Part shown: piece after piece, positions 7,133 to 13,641 of the stretch
Numbering within the stretch: the first letter of the stretch is position 1
Layout: each line of letters starts with the position of its first letter
NCBI GenBank assembly: GCA_029974035.1
Contig: JARKQG010000105.1
Location: forward strand, 1 to 45,022
Origin: Eubacteriales bacterium
GTDB lineage: Bacteria > Bacillota_A > Clostridia > Christensenellales > Aristaeellaceae
Direction: 5' to 3'
DNA: 45,022 nucleotides
Notes under the pieces: model-generated
What the model saw: the letters and a program-made list of their open reading frames with translations, nothing else
Databases searched by the model: none
What the model was told of the DNA's origin: nothing
Program-made: the position numbers and the translations under genes

Positions 7133-8371
7133 ATGAAGCATCCCGTATACCGCTATGACAGGACGCGCGCCATGTTTGAGCGCGCGATCAAGGTGATTCC
7201 GTCGGGCCTGTACGGCCACCAGGGCCCGGCGGAGGGCTGCCACATCCCGCCCTCCGCGTTCCCGCAGTTCTCCAGCCGCGCCCAGGGCACCTACTTCTGG
7301 GACCTGGACGGCAACCGCTTCATCGACTACATGTGCGCCTACGGTCCCAACATCCTGGGCTACTGCGACCCGGATGTGGACGAGGCCGCGCGGCGGCAGA
7401 TGGCCGTGGCCGACTGCGTCACCGCGCCCAGCGCGCTGATCGTGGACTTTGCCGAGCTCTTGGTGGACACCGTGGCCTCCGCGGACTGGGCATTTTTCGC
7501 CAAGAACGGCGGCGATGCGACCACCGCCGCCATCATGACCGCCCGGGCCCACACCCGGCGCAAGAAGATCGTGTTTTTCAAGGGCTACTACCACGGCGTC
7601 GCGCCCTGGGCCCAGAAGGTGGACTATCCCGGCGTGATCGAGGAGGACGTGGCCAACAACCTCTACGTGCCCTGGAACGACCTGGAGGCCCTCCGGGAGA
7701 CCTTTGAACAAAACCGGGGCCAGATCGCGGCGGTGATCGCCCAGCCCTACATGCACGGCAATTTCATGGACAACCAGATGCCCGCCGAAGGCTTCTGGCC
7801 GGCCGTGCGCAAGCTGTGCGACGAGACGGGGGCGCTAATGGTGATTGACGACGTGCGCGCCGGCTTCCGGCTGGACGTGGCCGGCAGCGACCATTATTTC
7901 GGCTTCAAGGCGGACCTGATTTGCTTTTGCAAGGCCATCGCCAACGGCTACAACGTGTCGGCGCTGTGCGGGCGGGAGGCATTCCGGAACGCCGTCTCCA
8001 GCCTGTCCTTTACCGGCAGCTACTGGATGAGCGCCGTGCCCTTCGCCGCGGGCATTGCCTGCATCCGCAAGATGAAGGCGCTGGATCTGCCCCGGCTCCT
8101 CAACGAGAAGGGCAAAAAGCTCACCGACGGCCTCGCGGCCCAGGCGCAAAAGCACGGGCACACGCTCGTGGTCTCCGGCGCGCCGTCGCTTTTCTACCTG
8201 CGCCTGGCGGACGACGACTCGCTGATGCTGCACCAGCGCTGGATCGCCGAAATGGTAAAGCGCGGGGCTTTCCTGACCAATCACCATAACCACTTCATCA
8301 ACTACGCGCTGTCGGATGAGGACATCGCCGAGACCATCGAGATCGCCGGCGAGGCCTTCGAGGCGCTGTGA
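7133..8371 (+). CDS. Class III aminotransferase / glutamate-1-semialdehyde aminomutase-like PLP enzyme
   Basis: A 412-residue cytoplasmic fold-type I PLP enzyme. Visible marks: the N-terminal substrate-pocket region ending DLDGNRFIDYMCAYGPNILG (about 57-76), FFAKNGGDATTAAIMTARA (121-139), which holds the phosphate-binding site, KIVFFKGYYHGVAPW, and the cofactor region LMVIDDVRAGFR (235-246), followed by the Schiff-base lysine in CFCKAIANGYNVSALCG (Lys267). The usual DEVxTGFR motif is DDVRAGFR here. The closest general type is glutamate-1-semialdehyde aminomutase or omega-aminotransferase; no heme genes are nearby, so a true HemL role is unlikely and the substrate is unknown. Shine-Dalgarno GGAGG lies close upstream. 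The stop overlaps the start of the MscS gene by four bases. Confidence 0.85.
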   Translation: MKHPVYRYDRTRAMFERAIKVIPSGLYGHQGPAEGCHIPPSAFPQFSSRAQGTYFWDLDGNRFIDYMCAYGPNILGYCDPDVDEAARRQMAVADCVTAPSALIVDFAELLVDTVASADWAFFAKNGGDATTAAIMTARAHTRRKKIVFFKGYYHGVAPWAQKVDYPGVIEEDVANNLYVPWNDLEALRETFEQNRGQIAAVIAQPYMHGNFMDNQMPAEGFWPAVRKLCDETGALMVIDDVRAGFRLDVAGSDHYFGFKADLICFCKAIANGYNVSALCGREAFRNAVSSLSFTGSYWMSAVPFAAGIACIRKMKALDLPRLLNEKGKKLTDGLAAQAQKHGHTLVVSGAPSLFYLRLADDDSLMLHQRWIAEMVKRGAFLTNHHNHFINYALSDEDIAETIEIAGEAFEAL

Positions 8372-9204
8372 GCGGGGAATCGGGCGTGTCGGATACAGTC
8401 AACGGCTTTCTTTCGGCCTCCGTCGGCACCCTCACCGTCGGCCGCCTCATCCAGGCGGCGGTGGTGCTGGCGGTGTGCATTTTTCTGGTGCGGGCGGTGG
8501 TCCGGTACGCCGGGCGCGCGCTGGACCGCCTGCACGTGGAGCGGTCGCTGCACACCTTTGTCAAATCCGCGCTGAGCATTTTGCTCTACGCCGTCGCGGC
8601 GCTGATCGCCGCGGACCTTCTGGGGATCCCAATCGCGTCGCTGGTGGCGCTCATGGGCGTGGTGGGGCTGGCGGTTTCGCTGTCGGTGCAAAACACGCTG
8701 ATGAACCTCTTGGGCGGCCTTCTGATCCTGACCACAAAGCCCTTCATCGTGGGCGATTACATTGCCGCCGGCACGGCGGAGGGCACGGTCAACGACATTG
8801 GCCTCATCTACACGCGCCTGGCCACCGTGGACGACAAGATCGTGTTCGTGCCCAACGGCACGCTCTCCGCCGGGCAGATCGTCAACTACACCAGAAGCCG
8901 CAGGCGCCGCCTGGACATGACATTCACCGTCGATTTTGACGCCGACCCGGACCAGGTCCGGGCGCTGATCCTCGAGGCCTTCGCCGACCCCCGCGCGCTG
9001 CCCGATCCGGCGCCCGTGGTGAAGGTCGACGGCTACGCCGAGGGCGTTTGCTACGTGGTCAAGGTCTGGGTGCTCAATCCGGACTACTGGGAGCTGCGCT
9101 ACGATGTCAACGAGCGCATCTGGCGCTCGTTCCGGCGCGCGGGCATCCGCATGCCCGGGCGGAAATACGAGATCAACCTGCGCAATTCAGACGCGCAGTC
9201 TTGA
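8368..9204 (+). CDS. MscS-family small-conductance mechanosensitive channel
   Basis: A 278-residue inner-membrane channel that opens on membrane stretch to release solutes during osmotic downshock. Three membrane segments (about 25-45, 66-90, 93-115) are followed by the pore-lining helix with the Gly/Ala pattern VALMGVVGLAVSLSVQNTLMNLLGGLLI and the family signature TKPFIVGDYI. The beta domain has GTVNDIGLIYTRLATVDDKIVFVPNGTL and IVNYTRS, and the C-terminal alpha/beta vestibule domain completes it. The GTG start at 8368 overlaps the previous stop as GTGA, indicating translational coupling; a GTG at 8386 is an alternative. The last codons overlap the -35 of the next promoter at 9201. Confidence 0.93.
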   Translation: MSGESGVSDTVNGFLSASVGTLTVGRLIQAAVVLAVCIFLVRAVVRYAGRALDRLHVERSLHTFVKSALSILLYAVAALIAADLLGIPIASLVALMGVVGLAVSLSVQNTLMNLLGGLLILTTKPFIVGDYIAAGTAEGTVNDIGLIYTRLATVDDKIVFVPNGTLSAGQIVNYTRSRRRRLDMTFTVDFDADPDQVRALILEAFADPRALPDPAPVVKVDGYAEGVCYVVKVWVLNPDYWELRYDVNERIWRSFRRAGIRMPGRKYEINLRNSDAQS

Positions 9205-9229
9205 CAATTTGTGCATGTGGGCGTATTAT
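9201..9229 (+). promoter_or_regulatory. Promoter of the fucose-isomerase-family gene
   Basis: TTGACA (9201-9206), 17-base spacer, TATTAT (9224-9229). The TTGACA overlaps the TGA stop (9202-9204) of the MscS gene. Confidence 0.82.
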
Positions 9230-9241
9230 ATGCTTGCATAT

Positions 9242-9249
9242 TAACGTTA
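9242..9249. promoter_or_regulatory. Candidate operator palindrome downstream of the transcription start
   Basis: TAACGTTA, a perfect 8-bp palindrome with central CG, shortly after the predicted start site and directly followed by ATCGATA. The CG-centred form resembles LacI/GalR-family half-sites, but the element is short. Confidence 0.3.
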
Positions 9250-9270
9250 TCGATAGGAAGGGGCACGCTC

Positions 9271-10671
9271 ATGGATAAACTGGTATTTGCGCTGTACTTT
9301 GCCAACCGCGGGTTTTTTCCGGAATCTCTGATCGCCGGCGCGCGCGAGGAGATGACCCGCGCGGTGGAGCAGGCTGGCCACGGGTGGATTGCGATGGACC
9401 CGGGCGCGACCAAGAACGGCGCCATCGAAACCGCCGAGGAAGGCCGCATGTACGCCAAGTTCCTCAAGGAGCACGAGGGCGAGTTTGACGGCGTGATCCT
9501 GTGCCTGCCCAATTTCGGCGATGAAAACGGCGCGGTGCCGGCGCTGCGGGACGCCAACGTGCCCATCTTCATCCAGGCCTATCCGGACGAGATGGGCAAG
9601 ATGGACTTTGACAACCGGCGGGACTCGTTCTGCGGCAAGTTTTCCATCGAGGATATGTTTAACCAGTACGGCATCCGCTACACGGTGTTTGCGCCCCACG
9701 TGGTGCACCCGCTCAGCGAGGCCTTCCGGCAGAACCTCCGGGATTTCGCGGCGGTGTGCAACGTGGTCAAGCGCTGCCGCCGGTACGTGATCGGCGCCTT
9801 TGGCGCCCGCACCACCGCCTTCAAGACCGTGCGTTTTGACGAATTGGCGCTGGAAAAGTACGGCATCACCGTGGAAACCCACGACCTGTCCGAGCTCTTT
9901 GCCCGCATCCGCGGCATGAAGCCGAACCGGGACGAGCTGGCCGCCAAGAAGGACGAGCTGCGCGCCTACGCGGACTTCTCCCGGGCGCCCGAGGAGCGGT
10001 TTGACGCCATCGCCCGCATGGCCGTCGCCCTCGAGGACATGATCCGCGAGTACCGCTTTGACACGGTGTCCATCCGCTGCTGGAACGAGATGCACCAGCA
10101 GCTGGGCATTGCGCCCTGCACGCTGCTGGGGGCGCTCAACGACAAGGGCATCGCCGCTTCCTGCGAGATGGACGTGGCCAACGTGGTCACCATGCGGGCG
10201 CTGGAGTCCGCCTCCGGCGCGCCCGCGGCCTGCCTGGACTGGAACAACAACTACGGCGACGACCCGGACAAGTGCATCCTGTTCCACTGCGGGCCGGTGG
10301 CCCGGGCGCTGATGGCGGACCGCGGCACCGTGGCGGTGCATAAGATGTTTGCCAAGGGCAACGATCCGGACCAGGGCTGGGGCGTCAACGAGGGCCGCAT
10401 CAAGCCCATGCCGATAACCTACGCCTCCGCCGCCACGATGGACGGCAAGATATTCGCCTACGCCGGCACCGGCGAGATCACGCCCGATCCCATCGAGAAG
10501 GAGTACTTCGGCTGCGCCGGCGTCGCGAAGATTGAAGACCTTCAGAAGAAGCTGATCTTCATGGGCCGCAGCGGCTTCCGCCACCACACCACCCTCACCG
10601 AGGGCCATGTGCTGACCGCCATGGAGGAGGCCTTCAAAACCTACCTCCGCTACGAGACCACCATTCTCTAG
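9271..10671 (+). CDS. L-fucose/L-arabinose isomerase family protein
   Basis: A 466-residue cytoplasmic protein with the fucose/arabinose isomerase fold: an N-terminal Rossmann-like part (LVFALYFANRGFFPESL, then FDGVILCLPNFGDENGAV) and a C-terminal catalytic part containing CWNEMHQQLGIAPCTLLGALNDKGIAASCEMDVANVVTM, where Glu and Asp are the likely metal ligands, and ILFHCGPVA with a conserved His. Such enzymes interconvert aldoses and ketoses with Mn2+; several subfamilies act on other or unknown sugars, so the substrate is open. ATG at 9271 (MDKLVFALYF) is preceded by AGGAAGGGG; longer frames to 9211 lie within the leader. The own promoter and candidate operator suggest sugar-responsive, monocistronic expression. 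A strong terminator follows. Confidence 0.83.
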   Translation: MDKLVFALYFANRGFFPESLIAGAREEMTRAVEQAGHGWIAMDPGATKNGAIETAEEGRMYAKFLKEHEGEFDGVILCLPNFGDENGAVPALRDANVPIFIQAYPDEMGKMDFDNRRDSFCGKFSIEDMFNQYGIRYTVFAPHVVHPLSEAFRQNLRDFAAVCNVVKRCRRYVIGAFGARTTAFKTVRFDELALEKYGITVETHDLSELFARIRGMKPNRDELAAKKDELRAYADFSRAPEERFDAIARMAVALEDMIREYRFDTVSIRCWNEMHQQLGIAPCTLLGALNDKGIAASCEMDVANVVTMRALESASGAPAACLDWNNNYGDDPDKCILFHCGPVARALMADRGTVAVHKMFAKGNDPDQGWGVNEGRIKPMPITYASAATMDGKIFAYAGTGEITPDPIEKEYFGCAGVAKIEDLQKKLIFMGRSGFRHHTTLTEGHVLTAMEEAFKTYLRYETTIL

Positions 10672-10699
10672 GGGCAGCGCCTCCGCCGCGCGGAATTGG

Positions 10700-10745
10700 C
10701 CGCCCGGGCCGTCAAAAGTGGTTGACAGCCCGGGCGGTTGTTTGA
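10700..10745 (+). terminator. Intrinsic terminator of the isomerase gene
   Basis: Stem CCGCCCGGGC (10700-10709) with GCCCGGGCGG (10728-10737), extended internally by GTCAA/TTGAC after one mismatch, six-base loop AAGTGG, followed by TTGTTTGA. Confidence 0.78.
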
Positions 10746-10749
10746 TACC
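10722..10749 (+). promoter_or_regulatory. Possible promoter of the ZIP transporter gene
   Basis: TTGACA at 10722-10727, part of the terminator stem, then 16 bases to GATACC (10744-10749), a poor -10. The leader to 10794 would be about 38 bases. Confidence 0.35.
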
Positions 10750-10793
10750 CTTAGTGCGGTACCAATGCGTACAAAGGATGAGGGGGACGGGGC

Positions 10794-11588
10794 ATGGGCC
10801 AGGCGCTTTTGTGGGCTGCCGCGGGCACGGGCTTTACGTTTTTGATGACCGCGCTGGGCGCGGCGATGGTGTTCATCTTCCGCAAGGAGATGACTGGCGG
10901 CGTTCAGAAAATATTTCTGGGGTTTGCCGCGGGCGTGATGATCGCGGCTTCGGTGTGGAGCCTTTTGATCCCCGCCATTGAGGAGGCGGAGGCCGCGGGC
11001 GGGGTGGGCTGGATTCCGGCCGCGGGCGGCTTTGTGATCGGCATCGCGTTTCTCTACGGGCTGGATATGCTGATCCCCCACCTGCATCCCGGGTCCAAGG
11101 AGGCGGAGGGCCTTTCCTCGTCGATGAAGCGCACGTCGCTGTTGGTCATGGCGGTGACGCTGCACAACATTCCCGAGGGCATGGCGGTGGGCCTGTCCTT
11201 TGCCCGGGCGGCGCAGCACGGGGGCGATCTTTCGATCTACGCCGCGGCGATGGCGCTGGCGCTGGGCATCGGCATCCAGAATTTCCCCGAGGGCGCGGCG
11301 GTTTCGCTGCCGCTCCGCCAGGAGGGCATGAGCCTTAAGCGGGCGTTCTTCATGGGCAGCATGTCGGGCATCGTGGAGCCCGTCTTCGGCATCCTGACGG
11401 TGCTGGTTTCCGCCTTCATCGCGCCCTACATGCCCTGGATGCTGTCCTTTGCGGCCGGCGCGATGATGTACGTGGTGGTGGAGGAGCTGATCCCCGAGGC
11501 GCACCTGGGCGAGCACTCCAACGCGGGCACCATGGGCGTGATGGCGGGCTTTCTCATCATGATGATTCTGGACGTCGCGCTGGGATGA
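10794..11588 (+). CDS. ZIP family metal transporter
   Basis: A 264-residue membrane protein of the ZIP family (ZupT/GufA-like) that moves Zn2+ or related divalent ions into the cytoplasm. It has about eight hydrophobic segments. The binuclear metal site is clear: VTLHNIPEGMAVGLSFA in helix IV and GIQNFPEGAAVSLPL in helix V, plus VVVEELIPEAH near the C-terminus. A histidine-containing loop (IPHLHPGS) after helix III is the usual variable metal-sensing loop. Shine-Dalgarno GAGGGGGAC precedes the ATG. The transporter runs opposite in direction to the CDF exporter nearby, but they are eight kilobases apart with no visible shared operator. The metal is not determined by sequence. Confidence 0.92.
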   Translation: MGQALLWAAAGTGFTFLMTALGAAMVFIFRKEMTGGVQKIFLGFAAGVMIAASVWSLLIPAIEEAEAAGGVGWIPAAGGFVIGIAFLYGLDMLIPHLHPGSKEAEGLSSSMKRTSLLVMAVTLHNIPEGMAVGLSFARAAQHGGDLSIYAAAMALALGIGIQNFPEGAAVSLPLRQEGMSLKRAFFMGSMSGIVEPVFGILTVLVSAFIAPYMPWMLSFAAGAMMYVVVEELIPEAHLGEHSNAGTMGVMAGFLIMMILDVALG

Positions 11589-11677
11589 CCGGCGGCACGA
11601 TCGGGCCTCCGCTCCGTCTGGGGCGGGGGCCCGGCTTCGCGTACGGGCGGCGAGGTGCGATCGAAAGGGGGCGCCCC

Positions 11678-12832
11678 ATGCGGAGGCGGGTTCTGGCCGC
11701 GGCGCTGATTCTGGCGGCGCTGTTTTTTGCGGGCGGCGCGGCGCAAGGCGATCAGGTGGAGGCGATCCTCTCCGGGATGAGCCTCGAGCAGAAGGTGGGC
11801 CAGATGCTTCTGGTCAACCGCCCGCTGAACATGAAGACGGCGCTGAAGGCCGTCGATCAGTACGCGCCGGGGGGCTTCATGCTGTACGCGACCCACTTCT
11901 CCGACAAGACGCCGGAGCGCATCAAAAAGAGCGTGGACCAGTGCCAGCAGGCCAGCGCCGTGCCGATGGTCTTCGCCGTGGACGAGGAGGGCGGCACCAC
12001 CACCCGCGTCAGCAGCTATAAAGCCTTCCGCAAGCGCAAGTTCCCGTCGCCCCAGGCGCTGAAGAAAGAAGGCGGGCTTTCCGCCGTGCGGGCGGATGCC
12101 CGGGAGAAGGCGGCGCTCCTTCTGTCGATGGGGATCAACGTGAACCTCGCGCCCGTGGCGGACGTGCCCGAAAAGAAGAACGATTACATCTATTCCCGCG
12201 CCTACGGCACCGACCCGGAGGAGGTGGCCGGGTTTGTGGCCGCCGTCACCGAGGAGAGCCAGGCTGCGGGGGTGGGCGTGGTGCTCAAGCACTTCCCGGG
12301 GTACGGCCCGAACCGGGACACCCATTCCGGCAAGGTGGTGGACAAGCGGCCGCTGACCACGTTTCAGGCGCGGGATTTTTTGCCCTTTGAGGCGGGTATC
12401 CGATCGGGCGCCGGGGCGGTGATGGTGTCCCACAACACCATCAGCTGCCTGGACGACGCGCGTCCGGCCTCGCTCTCGCCCGCGGTTGTGGGTGCGCTCC
12501 GGGACCTGGGGTTTGACGGCGTGGCCATCACCGACGGTTTGGCCATGAAGGCGATCAAGAAAAAGTACAGCCTGAGCGAGGCCGCCGTGATGGCCGTCGA
12601 GGCCGGCGAGGACATGCTGGCCCTGAACGACTACGCCACCGGCTATAAGGCGGTGCTCAAGGCCGTCAAAGACGGCAGGATCTCCGAGGCGCGCATCGAT
12701 GAATCCGTGCGCCGCATCCTGCGCTGGAAGGAGGCTCTGGGGCTTTTTGGCCCCGCGCCGACGCCGATGCCCGCCGGCACCCCGGCGCCCACGCCCGCGC
12801 CCGCGCCGCCTACGAGGAGGGGACGAGGTTGA
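11678..12832 (+). CDS. Glycoside hydrolase family 3, NagZ-like, copy 2 with Pro/Thr-rich tail
   Basis: A 384-residue paralogue of the enzyme at 5198-6280. It has a signal peptide (MRRRVLAAALILAALFFAGGAAQG), then MSLEQKVGQMLL, MVFAVDEEGGTTTRV, the KHFPGYGPNRDTH loop with the Asp-x-His pair, and GVAITDGLAMKAI. The Asp expected to be the nucleophile is kept, but the next residue is Gly where copy 1 and most relatives have Asp. The C-terminus adds a low-complexity Pro/Ala/Thr stretch (PAPTPMPAGTPAPTPAPAPP) ending in a basic tail. I chose ATG at 11678 because AAAGGGGG lies about seven bases upstream; the longer frame to 11585 overlaps the ZIP gene. Its last 23 bases overlap the end of the convergent yunB gene. 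It is probably an exported N-acetylhexosaminidase; the substrate is inferred. Confidence 0.85.
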   Translation: MRRRVLAAALILAALFFAGGAAQGDQVEAILSGMSLEQKVGQMLLVNRPLNMKTALKAVDQYAPGGFMLYATHFSDKTPERIKKSVDQCQQASAVPMVFAVDEEGGTTTRVSSYKAFRKRKFPSPQALKKEGGLSAVRADAREKAALLLSMGINVNLAPVADVPEKKNDYIYSRAYGTDPEEVAGFVAAVTEESQAAGVGVVLKHFPGYGPNRDTHSGKVVDKRPLTTFQARDFLPFEAGIRSGAGAVMVSHNTISCLDDARPASLSPAVVGALRDLGFDGVAITDGLAMKAIKKKYSLSEAAVMAVEAGEDMLALNDYATGYKAVLKAVKDGRISEARIDESVRRILRWKEALGLFGPAPTPMPAGTPAPTPAPAPPTRRGRG

Positions 12833-13466
12833 GCATGCTGTCCACGTCCGGCACGTTGACGTAGGAGGAGGGCACGTCGCCCACGATGATGGCCTCCGCC
12901 ACCGGCACCGAAGCGGTGACGGACACGCTGGAGGCCCCGGTGGGGATCACGATGCGCATTTGGGCCGAGGCCTCCAGCGAGATTTCGTGGCGGGTCTGGT
13001 TGATGCCGGCGGAGTCGAAGGCCGTCACAAACCGGGTGGTGATCGAGCCCACCGGCACGACGCCCACGCGGATCGACGGCCCGGCGCTGGACAGGATCTT
13101 GACGCCGAAGGCCGCGCCCAGCGGCAGCGTCACGCCCTCGTCCTCCAGCGCGGTCAGGTTGCGCTGCACCGTCAGCGCCGTTCGGGAGGCCAGGTCGTTC
13201 ATCAGCGGCGTGTTGGCCCGGATCATCGTCACGCGGCCGGTGTCGTCGGTGGACACCTGGATCAGGTCCGAATAGTTTACGGAGGACTTCATTACCTCCG
13301 CAACCGCCTCGTTGATGGCCTCCACCGCCAGCTGCCGCGCCCGCGCCTCCGCCATCGAAATGACGATTGGGTTCAGGTTCGCCAGCGCGTAGGTGGCCAG
13401 CGCCGCCAGCATCAGCGCCAGCGCGCCCAGCACCACGAGCGCGCGCCTGCCTTTTTTTGCAACCAT
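12810..13466 (-). CDS. yunB: Sporulation protein YunB
   Basis: A 218-residue protein with one N-terminal membrane anchor (about residues 9-31), then the YunB core: ARARQLAVEAINEAVAEVM, SSVNYSDLIQVSTDDTGRVTMIRANTPLMNDL, LPLGAAFGVKILSSAGPSIRVGVVPVGSITTRF, and TRHEISLEASAQMRIVIPTGASSVSVTASVPVAEAIIVGDVP. In Bacillus subtilis yunB belongs to the mother-cell sigma-E regulon and is needed for full sporulation; the biochemical role is not established. Start: ATG at 13466, with GAGAGGA eight bases upstream; a TTG at 13487 lacks that support. No convincing sigma-E promoter was found upstream. It overlaps the convergent GH3 gene by 23 bases and is divergent from the PBP gene. Confidence 0.9.
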   Translation of the reverse strand: MVAKKGRRALVVLGALALMLAALATYALANLNPIVISMAEARARQLAVEAINEAVAEVMKSSVNYSDLIQVSTDDTGRVTMIRANTPLMNDLASRTALTVQRNLTALEDEGVTLPLGAAFGVKILSSAGPSIRVGVVPVGSITTRFVTAFDSAGINQTRHEISLEASAQMRIVIPTGASSVSVTASVPVAEAIIVGDVPSSYVNVPDVDSMLNLVPSS

Positions 13467-13581
13467 CTGCCGATCCTCTCCGTCCAAAGGGGCGTAGGGC
13501 CCTGGGGTTCAGGCAATCCTATGCGCCGCGCGCCCGAAACTGAACCGAAACACAAATGGGTGTGCATTCGGGCGGACTGTG

Positions 13582-13590
13582 TGCTATAAT
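13582..13590 (+). promoter_or_regulatory. Extended -10 promoter of the PBP gene
   Basis: TGC followed by TATAAT (13585-13590), an extended -10 element. No good -35 is present at the usual spacing. Confidence 0.6.
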
Positions 13591-13641
13591 GACATGCGCC
13601 TTTTCGCGCCGGCCAACTTCAATCGGGAGGATACCAAGTAC

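Noticed and set aside
7133..8371. A true HemL (heme biosynthesis) assignment
   Set aside because: The active-site motif differs and no heme genes are nearby.
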